Under the pieces are notes generated by a model, which was not told where the DNA came from, made no database searches, and saw only the letters and a program-made list of their open reading frames with translations. This document shows, in pieces, positions 27,257-34,668 of a stretch of 34,668 nucleotides of DNA (position 1 is its first letter; the number at the start of each line of letters is the position of its first letter). The position numbers and the translations under genes were made by a program. Origin of the DNA: Sedimenticola sp. (lineage in GTDB: Bacteria > Pseudomonadota > Gammaproteobacteria > Chromatiales > Chromatiaceae). The stretch lies in contig JALVEB010000088.1 of assembly GCA_027008705.1 (NCBI GenBank), forward strand, positions 1 through 34,668. Reading direction: 5' to 3'.

Positions 27257-28573
27257 ATGAAAACCGATTCATCCCCGACCCCTCCCATCCCCGCGCCCGT
27301 GGCGATCCCGCCCATCCACGGCAATACGCCGGCATCATCCAAGCCGGGGGGATTCGCCCTCCGCGGCTTGTTGATTGTCCTTCTTGCGCTCGGAAACTCC
27401 ACGCCCGCGCACGCCGCCGGGCAGGGCATCACGCCAAAGCGCATCCTCCTCGGCGGAGTGATGGATCTGAAGGGGCGCTCGAAAGGCTTGGGGCTGGGCA
27501 TGTCCAGCGGCATCCAGGCCGCGTTGGAAGGCCAGAAGATCGGCCCGCGACAGATCCAGTACGAGGTACGCAACGACTCCTACAACCCGAAGAAAACCAT
27601 CGAGGCCACGCGCCGGCTGATCGAACGCGGCGTGTTCCTGTTCGCCGGCAATGTCGGCACTCCGACCGCCAAGGTCTCGCTGCCGATCCTGAAGAAACAG
27701 GGGATTCCGGCGGTGGGCTTCTTCACCGGCGCCGGATTGTTGCGCACGCCCGAGGCCACCAACGTCATTAACTACCGCGCCAGCTACAGCCAGGAGATTG
27801 CGGCGGTCATCGACAGCGCGCTGAAGCATGGCCTCCAGGCCGACGAGATCTGCGCCTATGTCCAGAACGACGCCTATGGCATGGCCGGCATCCAGGGCCT
27901 CATCGATGCGCTGCGCCAGCGGGAGGACAGCGCCGGGATCGTCGCCAAACTCGAGGCACTGCGCAAACTGCCCGGCGACAACCCGCCGCGCAACGGCATC
28001 GGCCCGGTCGGCGTCTACCAACGCAATACCTATCTCGCGCGACCCGGCTACGAATCCCTGAAACAATGGGAGAAAGCGAACGATACCCAATGCCGCCTGG
28101 TCGTCACCGTCGGCTCCTATACCTCGGTGGCGAAGTTCATCGGCTATGCGCGTTACAAACACGAGAACTGGCTGTTCAGCGCGGTTTCGTTCACCGGCGC
28201 CGAAAACTTCCGCTCCGCGCTGAAGGAGATGAATACCGAGAACCGGGTCATCATGACCCAGGTCGTACCGCATCTCGACAGCAAGCTGGAGATCGTCCAG
28301 CAGGCGCGCAAGGCGCTCGGCGAGCACTTCAATTCGGTATCGCTGGAAGGCTATATCGTCGGCAAGCTGATTCTGCACGGCCTCCGGAATATTGACGGAG
28401 AACCGACCCGGCGCGCCTTTCTCGACGCACTGCTCGGGAAATCGTTCCAACTCGGTGGTCTGAAAATGGACTTCACCGATGACAACCAGGGCTCCGACCT
28501 GGTTACGCTGACACTCCTGAAGAACGGCGAGTGGCGCCCGATGCGGGAGCGTGACTGGGCAGCCATCCGCTGA
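27257..28573 (+). CDS. Periplasmic type I substrate-binding protein (LivK-like, Peripla_BP_6)
   Basis: 438 aa. The start is followed by an unusually long Pro-rich n-region (about 1-35), then a hydrophobic core (GLLIVLLALGNS) and a cut site PAHA/AGQG near 53. The rest is a branched-chain-amino-acid-receptor fold: ILLGGVMDLKGRSKGLG (opening strand), then FAGNVGTPTAKVSLPILKKQGIPAVG and ICAYVQNDAYGMAGIQGLIDAL. It should bind a small ligand in the periplasm. No permease or ATPase genes are near; it sits between cheW and an MCP, 66 bp before the latter. Likely a ligand presenter for chemosensing rather than a transport component (inference). Confidence 0.85.
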   Translation: MKTDSSPTPPIPAPVAIPPIHGNTPASSKPGGFALRGLLIVLLALGNSTPAHAAGQGITPKRILLGGVMDLKGRSKGLGLGMSSGIQAALEGQKIGPRQIQYEVRNDSYNPKKTIEATRRLIERGVFLFAGNVGTPTAKVSLPILKKQGIPAVGFFTGAGLLRTPEATNVINYRASYSQEIAAVIDSALKHGLQADEICAYVQNDAYGMAGIQGLIDALRQREDSAGIVAKLEALRKLPGDNPPRNGIGPVGVYQRNTYLARPGYESLKQWEKANDTQCRLVVTVGSYTSVAKFIGYARYKHENWLFSAVSFTGAENFRSALKEMNTENRVIMTQVVPHLDSKLEIVQQARKALGEHFNSVSLEGYIVGKLILHGLRNIDGEPTRRAFLDALLGKSFQLGGLKMDFTDDNQGSDLVTLTLLKNGEWRPMRERDWAAIR

Positions 28574-28639
28574 CCCACACGGCCCACGTATTCAACCCGT
28601 ACTCTACCGAACCGACGCTAGCTCACGCAGGAAACCAGC

Positions 28640-30451
28640 ATGTCCACCAACTTCACCAAGCATTCCAAACTGAATCACCTCTCCCTGGCCACCCGCATCC
28701 TCTGGCTGATCATCCTCGCGATCTTTCTGATCGGCCTGATCGGCGCGCTTGCCGGCTTGGCGCTTCAACAAGACCTACGTGCACTGGACCAGACCAGCCG
28801 CATCGCCACGCGCCTGACTCTCAGCAGCAACCTGATCGACCAGATCAACAACTACCGCACGCTGCTTTACGAAGTCAACAACGGCATCCGCACCTGGGCC
28901 GACGCGCGCAAGGCGCTGGAGGATACCCGCCAGTCCCTGCTCGCCAGTCTCAAGCTATTTCAGCAAAGCGAACAGGACCAAGAGAGGGCCGCTCAGATCG
29001 AACAACTCACCCAGGCCTTTCTGCCGGACCTCGACGAAGCGGGTAAGCTACTCAGGGCCGAGAACCACGCCAACCTGTCCCTGTTCGTCACCAATGACAT
29101 GAACATCCCGCTGACTCCTTTACTCGCGGCCTTGCATGAACAGCAGGCCGAGGACGCCCAGGGTTCGCAGCAACTACTGGACGAAGCGCGGAAACATACC
29201 CAGCAATCGTTGCTCGCCGCGCTCGTCGTCAGCCTCATCGGCTTGTTCCTGATGATCCTGCTGGGTTATCTGATCTACCGTTCGATCACCGCCCCGACCC
29301 GCGCCCTGGTGGACACCGTGCACAAGCTGTCGCAGGGCGAGTTCGGCGCGCGCGCGCCGATCCACGGCAGCGACGAGCTGGCCGAACTCGGCCGGGCGCT
29401 GAACCAGCTGCTCGACGACCGCGTCGCCACGCTGAATCAGATCGAGCGCAACCACGAACAGCTCAACGACTCGGTGTTCGCATTGCTCGAGGCAGTGAGC
29501 GAACTCAGCGACCGCAACCTGACCGTCCGCGCCGAGGTCACCGAGGATGCCACCGGGCCGCTGGCGGACGCCATCAACCAGCTCGCCGAGGACACCACCG
29601 AGGTACTCAGCCAGGTCCGGGAGATCGCGCTCGAGGTCGACAAAACCGCCAGCGAGATCAACCAGCACGCCCAGTCGATCAACCAGATCGCAGCGGTCGA
29701 GCAAGCCGAGGCGGAAAAGACCGCCGCCGAGCTCGATACCATGAGCAAGCGCTTCGACAGCATCGCGACCGCCGCCAAGGTGATGAACGACACCGCCGAG
29801 GAGACCGCCGAAACCACCGGGCGCGCGCACCAATCGGTAAGCCGGACGCTCGACAGCATGCAGGAGATCCGCGACAAGACGCTGGACACCGGCAAGCGCA
29901 TCAAGCAGCTCGGTGAACGCTCCCAGGAGATCACCCACATCGTCGACGTCATCAATACCGTGGCCGAGCGCACCACCGTGCTCGCGCTGAACGCCAGCAT
30001 GCAGGCCGCCGCCGCCGGCGAGGCCGGACGCGGCTTCTCGGTGGTCGCCGAGGAGATCCAGCGTCTCTCCGAGAGCTCGCGCGAATCGACCAGCCAGATC
30101 GCCACACTGATCCGCAACATCCAGCTCGAGACCAACGAAACCATCCGCACGATGGACCGCACCATCGAGCAGGTCAGCGAAGGCTCCAAGCTGGCCGAGA
30201 ACGCCGGACGCGAGATGGAACAGGCGCAAGCGACCACCACTCGACTGGTCACCGAGGTCGCCCAGATCTCCGAGGCCTCTCAGCAGCAGGCGCGCGCCGG
30301 AAAGGCCTTGCAGACCCGTGCCAAACGCATCGTCAGCGCCACCAAGACCACTGGCGAACGCCTGCGCATGCAATCCCGGCTGATCCAGAAGCTGGCCGAC
30401 TACGCGCGCCAACTGGTCGACGCGGTCGGCGTGTTCAAGCTCGACAAATGA
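28640..30451 (+). CDS. PilJ-like methyl-accepting chemotaxis protein
   Basis: 603 aa inner-membrane receptor. TM1 about 20-43, a helical periplasmic domain of about 145 residues (44-190), TM2 about 191-214, then a HAMP domain (about 213-265, with P219) and a second HAMP-like unit (about 285-335, DRNLTVRAEVTEDATGPLADAIN). The signalling hairpin tip is RTTVLALNASMQAAAAGEAGRGFSVV (about 445-469, in two halves), with the Ser-Met-Gln / AGEAGRGF form typical of PilJ rather than flagellar MCPs. The periplasmic part has no recognised Cache or TarH motif. AGGA seven bases upstream fixes the start. Followed 49 bp later by cheA. Confidence 0.9.
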   Translation: MSTNFTKHSKLNHLSLATRILWLIILAIFLIGLIGALAGLALQQDLRALDQTSRIATRLTLSSNLIDQINNYRTLLYEVNNGIRTWADARKALEDTRQSLLASLKLFQQSEQDQERAAQIEQLTQAFLPDLDEAGKLLRAENHANLSLFVTNDMNIPLTPLLAALHEQQAEDAQGSQQLLDEARKHTQQSLLAALVVSLIGLFLMILLGYLIYRSITAPTRALVDTVHKLSQGEFGARAPIHGSDELAELGRALNQLLDDRVATLNQIERNHEQLNDSVFALLEAVSELSDRNLTVRAEVTEDATGPLADAINQLAEDTTEVLSQVREIALEVDKTASEINQHAQSINQIAAVEQAEAEKTAAELDTMSKRFDSIATAAKVMNDTAEETAETTGRAHQSVSRTLDSMQEIRDKTLDTGKRIKQLGERSQEITHIVDVINTVAERTTVLALNASMQAAAAGEAGRGFSVVAEEIQRLSESSRESTSQIATLIRNIQLETNETIRTMDRTIEQVSEGSKLAENAGREMEQAQATTTRLVTEVAQISEASQQQARAGKALQTRAKRIVSATKTTGERLRMQSRLIQKLADYARQLVDAVGVFKLDK

Positions 30452-30500
30452 ACGTCCATACGTCACGAACCAAGCGACCGGCTTCCCGGGGAGGACGCCG

Positions 30501-33362
30501 ATGAACGCCGATGTCCCAGCGCTCAGCGAGGAGCTTGAAGACATCGCTCTGCAACTCGCCGAGCAGTGCCTGGCGCTCGTTCCGCAAACCGACTCGCCAG
30601 AGGCATCCTGGCAGCCGATGCGGGATGAATACGCGCGGCTCGCGATGACCTGCGAGCTCTATGGGCAAGACGAACTGGCAAGAACCGCGCGTTGGGGTGG
30701 AGACAACCTCGGCCGTATCGCCCGGCTTCCCGCCGACGCGCAGCGCGAACGCCTCGATCAAGGCCTGCCCTATCAATGGATCGAATACTGCGCCGCCTAC
30801 CTCGCCGACCCGGGCGAGGCTGGCCTGCTGGTGGAGCTGCGAAACAGCCTGCTCGACCCGGGATGGCCGGAAGCCCTGTCGATGGAACAGCTCGAAGCGC
30901 TGTTGACCTCGCTGTGCACCCCCGCCGACGAGCCCGCTCCCTCCGGGACGACGGCGCCGGAAGAGAGTCCTCAAGAGAGCGACACATCGGCCTACCCGCT
31001 GCGCTGGAGCGACGACGTTCATCCGGAGTTGCTCGACGCCTTCTTCATCGAGGCTCCCGTCCAGGCGGCGCAACTGGCGGGCCATCTGCGCGCCATCGCC
31101 GCCAGCGAGGGCGTCGCCGACGAGGAAAGCTGCCGCACCGCGACCCGTCTCGCGCATACCCTGAAGGGCGCCAGCAGCGTGGTCGGCATCGACGCGCTCA
31201 CCGAGCTCACCCACCGGCTCGAAGACATCCTGAACCACTCCGTCGCCAGCCCCCTGCCGGCCCCGCTGCGCGAAGACATGGGCGCCGCCGCGGACTGTCT
31301 CGAGGGCCTGCTCGATGCCCTCCAGGGAAGCGCGCCGCCACCCGACAACTTCCCCGCTCTGCGCGATGCGCTCGAAACCTGGCGCAAGCGCCTGGAGGAG
31401 GAAGCCGATGAAGAACCGCAAAGCGCGGCCGGGGCGGAAGCAGAGCCGACGGCCGAAAACCCGCGAGCGGCGCGCGCGGGCGGCTTGCGCCACGCCAGCG
31501 AGCCCAAGCTGCTGGTGCCGGTCTCGCTGGTCGACCGGCTGCTGAACCTGGTCGATGAAATGGCGACCACCACCGGGCGCGCGCTGAGCGAACTCGAGCG
31601 CGTGCTGGATTACGGCCTCCAGGCGCGCGAGCAAGACCAGCGGGCGAGGCGCATCCTCGCCGAATACGCCAGTCTGGTCGACGAGGCGCTGGCCGCCGGC
31701 ATCGACGAGAGCCCGTCCGCGGGCGACGGCGACGAACCGTTCGATGCCCTCGAGATGGATCGTTACAACAACGCCCACGGCGTCAACAACATGCTCGAGG
31801 AGACCCTCGCCGACAGCCGCGAGATCCACCAGGCCAGCACCCGCCACCTGCGTCGCCTGAACGACATCCTGCACGACCAGAACCGGGTGCGCGAGGAGAT
31901 CGGCGCGACCCTGCTGCGCACCCGCCTCGTCCCGTTCCGCACCCTCGTGCCCCGACTCGAGCGCATCGTCCGGGAGACCTGCCGCGCCACCGGAAAACGC
32001 GCTGAACTGGTGGTCGAGGAAAACCAGTTGGCGCTCGATACCGACATCATCAACGATCTCGCCGAACCGCTGTTGCATCTGCTGCGAAACGCCGTCGACC
32101 ACGGTATCGAGCCGGCCGGGGTGCGTAGCGCGCTGGGCAAGCCGGCCAGCGGACGCATCACCCTTTCCGGCCGCCGCATCGGCAACCAGATCGAGCTGAC
32201 GCTGCATGACGACGGCGCTGGCCTGGACCCCGAGCGGATCCGCCGGCGCGCGATCGAGCGCGGTCTGATCGACGCCGACAGCGAGCTCGACGAGGCGGCC
32301 ACGCTGGCGCTGGTGATGCGGCCCGGATTCTCGACCCGCGACGAGGTCAGCACCGTCTCCGGACGCGGCATCGGCATGGACATCGCCCAGGCCACTCTGC
32401 AACGCATGCGCGGCAGCCTGCGCATCGAAAGCCGACTCGGCGAGGGCACCCGTATCCATCTGCGGGTTCCGGCCACACTGGTATCGGTCAACGCGGTGAT
32501 CGCGCGCGCCGGCGGTCACGTCTTCGCCGTTCCCGGAGACAGCATCGCCCAACTGCTCTACATCGACGACGACGCCCTCGAACTCGGCGAATGGCCGGAG
32601 GCGCTCGCCGCCTACCACCCCGGCGAGGCCTGCTGGCGCTACCGCCACGACGGAGAGACGCTCGCGATCGAGCCGCTCGAGGCGCTGCTGGGGCTGCCCA
32701 CGCGCGAGATCGAGCAGGCCGCGGGCGCAACCGCCCTGTTGATCGAAACCACCGCCGGCGAACGCCATCTGCTCCATGTCGACGAGATCGCACAAACCCG
32801 CAACATCCTGCTGAAGCCGCTGGAGCCCTACCTCGGCAACGTGCCCGGCGTGATCGGCGCCTGTCTGCTGAACGACGGCGATGTCGCGCCGGTGCTCGAC
32901 ATCGCGCGTCTGCTCGACTACCGCCGCGACGGCTTCGAGCCATCGCGCCGGCCGCCGCCGGCCCCGACCGGGCATCGCGCCGCGCCGGACGAGATACTGA
33001 TCGTCGACGACTCCCTCAGCAACCGCAAGGCGCTGAGCCTGATGATCGAGCAACTGGGCTACACCCCGCTGACCGCAATCGACGGCATCGACGCACTCGA
33101 GCGCCTCGAAGAACACCGGCCCGCGCTGGTGCTGACCGACCTGGAGATGCCGCGCATGAACGGCATCGACCTGACCCAGACGCTCCGACAACAACCAGAA
33201 ATCAGCGAGATCCCGGTGGTGATGATCACCTCCCGTTCGTCGCGAAAGCACCGCGAGCAGGCCCGCGAGGCCGGCGTCGACGACTACCTGACCAAGCCGG
33301 TCGACGACGAAACCCTGAGCGCCTGCGTGCGACGCTGGACAAGCAACGAGGTACCGGCATGA
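30501..33362 (+). CDS. ChpA-like hybrid CheA histidine kinase (Hpt-kinase-CheW-REC)
   Basis: 953 aa. Residues 1-140 are helical and resemble a degenerate Hpt; 170-290 is an Hpt with H219 in TRLAHTLKGASS. The dimerisation region is about 335-475, and the ATPase has the N-box HLLRNAVDHG (526-535), G1 DDGAGLD (570-576) and G2 GRGIGMD (621-627). A CheW-like domain covers about 655-805, and a C-terminal receiver 830-945 has phosphoacceptor D880 (LTDLEMPRMNG). It should autophosphorylate in response to the MCP and pass phosphate to its own receiver and the two separate regulators. ChpA of Pseudomonas is much longer, with more Hpt domains. GGGGAGGA (30488-30495) is a strong ribosome binding site. 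Confidence 0.92.
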   Translation: MNADVPALSEELEDIALQLAEQCLALVPQTDSPEASWQPMRDEYARLAMTCELYGQDELARTARWGGDNLGRIARLPADAQRERLDQGLPYQWIEYCAAYLADPGEAGLLVELRNSLLDPGWPEALSMEQLEALLTSLCTPADEPAPSGTTAPEESPQESDTSAYPLRWSDDVHPELLDAFFIEAPVQAAQLAGHLRAIAASEGVADEESCRTATRLAHTLKGASSVVGIDALTELTHRLEDILNHSVASPLPAPLREDMGAAADCLEGLLDALQGSAPPPDNFPALRDALETWRKRLEEEADEEPQSAAGAEAEPTAENPRAARAGGLRHASEPKLLVPVSLVDRLLNLVDEMATTTGRALSELERVLDYGLQAREQDQRARRILAEYASLVDEALAAGIDESPSAGDGDEPFDALEMDRYNNAHGVNNMLEETLADSREIHQASTRHLRRLNDILHDQNRVREEIGATLLRTRLVPFRTLVPRLERIVRETCRATGKRAELVVEENQLALDTDIINDLAEPLLHLLRNAVDHGIEPAGVRSALGKPASGRITLSGRRIGNQIELTLHDDGAGLDPERIRRRAIERGLIDADSELDEAATLALVMRPGFSTRDEVSTVSGRGIGMDIAQATLQRMRGSLRIESRLGEGTRIHLRVPATLVSVNAVIARAGGHVFAVPGDSIAQLLYIDDDALELGEWPEALAAYHPGEACWRYRHDGETLAIEPLEALLGLPTREIEQAAGATALLIETTAGERHLLHVDEIAQTRNILLKPLEPYLGNVPGVIGACLLNDGDVAPVLDIARLLDYRRDGFEPSRRPPPAPTGHRAAPDEILIVDDSLSNRKALSLMIEQLGYTPLTAIDGIDALERLEEHRPALVLTDLEMPRMNGIDLTQTLRQQPEISEIPVVMITSRSSRKHREQAREAGVDDYLTKPVDDETLSACVRRWTSNEVPA

Positions 33363-34303
33363 AACTGCGCATCCATCTCATCGACCTGGACGACAGCGAT
33401 GCCGCCCTGCTCGGGCGCATCCTCGAATTCGCCAACCGTCAGCAGCGTGAGTACCGCATCGTCCCCACCGCCAGCGAGGCCGATCTGTTGATCTGCGACG
33501 GCCGCCCCGAACGCCGTGAGCCGGCGCGCGCGGCGGCGCGCGACAGCAGCCTCCCCTTGCTTCTGATCGGCGCGCAAGGCCCATCGATGGAGAACGAGCA
33601 CGCGCTGGCGCGACCGCTGCTGGTGACCCGCGTGTTGCGCGAGCTCGACCGCATCGCCGCGCAAGCCGCCGAGCGCCCATCGCCCACCGCCGATACGACG
33701 CCCGCCCCAGTCGAAACGCCCACCGCGAGCGAGACGCCCGCGCCCGCCGGGACATCCGCCACCGCGCTGGCGTGCGTGCAACGCTATGCCTGGCAGGCCC
33801 GCCTGGAACGGGCCGCCGCGCGCCCGGCATCGGCGGTGGCGGAACCCGCATCCCCGCCAGCCCAAGCCGCTGCCGGCGAGACACCGGAATCCGGCCCGGA
33901 ATCCGCTTCGCGCTACCGCGCGCTGGTCGTCGACGACAGCCTCGCGATCCGCAAGCAGTTGGAGCTGGAGTTGCGCGACGCCGGCATCGCCGCGGACTTC
34001 GCCGAGGACGGCGAGATTGCGCTCGAGAAAGCCGCCAACAATCATTACGACCTGATCTTTCTCGACATCATGATGCCCGGCATCGACGGCTATGAGGTCT
34101 GTCGCGAGCTACGCAAGCAACCCCAATGGAAGAAAACCCCGATCACCATGCTCAGTGGCAAGACCTCGCCGCTCGACGAGGTCCAGGGCGTGCTTGCGGG
34201 TTGCTCCACCTACCTGACCAAGCCGATCCGGCACGACGACTTCCAAAAGATGCTCGAGCGCGTCCAGCGTTGGATCGATACCGTCAAGCAGAAGTCAGAC
34301 TGA
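33359..34303 (+). CDS. Response regulator: degenerate receiver-like half + intact receiver
   Basis: 314 aa. Residues 186-305 are a complete receiver: VVDDS (190-194), phosphoacceptor D236 (IFLDIMMPGIDGYEVC), Lys288 (YLTKPI). Residues 1-100 have an alternating strand-helix pattern starting RIHLIDLDDSDAALLGRIL and ADLLICDGRP, like a receiver that has lost its phosphoacceptor loop. A Pro/Ala/Thr-rich linker (105-180) joins them. There is no DNA-binding or enzymatic output. The start at 33359 overlaps the cheA stop (ATGA), so the pair is translationally coupled and it is a likely phosphate target of CheA. Repeat R2 begins two bases after its stop. Confidence 0.85.
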   Translation: MKLRIHLIDLDDSDAALLGRILEFANRQQREYRIVPTASEADLLICDGRPERREPARAAARDSSLPLLLIGAQGPSMENEHALARPLLVTRVLRELDRIAAQAAERPSPTADTTPAPVETPTASETPAPAGTSATALACVQRYAWQARLERAAARPASAVAEPASPPAQAAAGETPESGPESASRYRALVVDDSLAIRKQLELELRDAGIAADFAEDGEIALEKAANNHYDLIFLDIMMPGIDGYEVCRELRKQPQWKKTPITMLSGKTSPLDEVQGVLAGCSTYLTKPIRHDDFQKMLERVQRWIDTVKQKSD

Positions 34304-34304
34304 A

Positions 34305-34546
34305 CCCAGGGCAATCGGGCTTAATTTCGATTGATATTCCCTGGTTTCAAAGGCTTATCGCTGTCGCCCGATCCAGCATGGTGGATCGGACCCATGTTCC
34401 TATGGCAAAAAACCGCTGTAGGCCGGTTCAAGTACCGCGAAACCGGCTGCGGCGGCGCCGCGCAATTGCGCCGCTGCCCGATCCACTGCGCTTGATCGGG
34501 TCTACGCCTTGTCAGGGCAATGGCTTTTCAGCGCGATTGCCCTGGG
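34305..34546 (-). repeat. R2 element, copy 3 (complete, with longer middle)
   Basis: Ends CCCAGGGCAATCGGGC (34305-34320) and GCGCGATTGCCCTGGG (34531-34546) are inverted repeats. The minus-strand sequence matches copy 1 at both ends, but the middle is about 110 bp longer and contains a CCGATCCA / TGGATCGG hairpin near 34368-34391. It fills the space between the last chemosensory gene and the gene entering from the right. The stop codon of the latter is inside the element. Confidence 0.7.
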
Positions 34547-34668
34547 ACTGAGCCGCTCACCGAGCACGCGCCCGCCCCATGTCCGCAACGCCGCGAGTAA
34601 CTCACGCACCGCCGCGTCATCCGGGTGTTCGTTTTCCAGTTCGGCCAGCCGCGCGTGGTAGGTCTCGG
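34502..34668 (-). CDS. C-terminal end of an unidentified protein (runs off the window)
   Basis: An open minus-strand frame enters from the right edge and ends at TAG 34504-34502, giving 54 residues (ETYHARLAELENEHPDDAAV then RELLAALRTWGGRVLGERL and a tail). The first 39 residues look like genuine helical coding sequence. The last 15 (SPRAIALKSHCPDKA) are translated from repeat R2, so the original C-terminus was probably replaced or extended by the repeat. Family not recognised. Confidence 0.5.
   Translation of the reverse strand, partial: ETYHARLAELENEHPDDAAVRELLAALRTWGGRVLGERLSPRAIALKSHCPDKA

Noticed and set aside
30435-33251. Minus-strand frame of 938 codons opposite cheA
   Set aside because: Antisense shadow of a GC-rich gene; no recognisable domain, whereas the plus strand encodes all CheA motifs.

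Overview
The window looks like a chromosomal segment of a gammaproteobacterium with GC-rich coding DNA. HflD is essentially restricted to Gammaproteobacteria, and the orders mnmA-hflD and HAD phosphatase / rppH-ptsP are familiar from that class. A member of the Chromatiales (purple sulfur bacteria and relatives) is my best guess, but that is inference from gene content and from the dispersed repeats. No rRNA, tRNA, CRISPR array or intact transposase was seen.

Layout. Positions 1-437 hold a MITE-like hairpin and a copy of a long palindromic repeat (family R1). The repeat runs up to the start of a formyltransferase gene (438-1274), whose stop codon lies in a second R1 copy. Next come a KefB-type antiporter (minus strand), a diguanylate cyclase, a SPOR-domain lipoprotein, mnmA-hflD, and an amphipathic-repeat lipoprotein followed by a terminator. 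The run acnA-purB-xseB-ispA follows as one tightly packed unit. At 12443-13129 are a DUF3149 microprotein and two repeats (R1 and R2). A DUF4426 protein then faces the minus-strand operon xth-ampG-safE-like. An insertion graveyard (16319-16741) separates this from a folB-folK fusion, plsY, a 41-residue membrane protein, a HAD-IB phosphatase, rppH and ptsP. These are followed by a lone ArsS-like radical SAM gene, nadK and recN.

The last 8.3 kb (26013-34303) is a chemosensory operon of the type IV pilus (Pil-Chp) kind: a PilG/PilH-like receiver, a PilI-like CheW, a periplasmic type I substrate-binding protein with no transporter genes, a PilJ-like MCP, a ChpA-like hybrid CheA, and a response regulator with a receiver-like but degenerate N-terminal half. 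No cheR or cheB homologue is present. The binding protein embedded between cheW and the MCP is the most interesting system here. The simplest reading is that it delivers ligand information to the MCP, and that CheA then phosphorylates one or both receivers to control pili or another surface output.

Three non-coding repeat families recur: R1 (about 160-bp imperfect palindromes at about 297-427, 1261-1417, 12597-12759 and a half copy at 16322-16378), R2 (inverted-repeat-ended elements at 12842-12971, 16614-16683 and 34305-34546) and a MITE with GTAA ends (8-127, with a lone end at 16709-16734). Several form gene edges, supplying stop codons or ribosome binding sites. They also create spurious ORFs that inflate naive gene calls.
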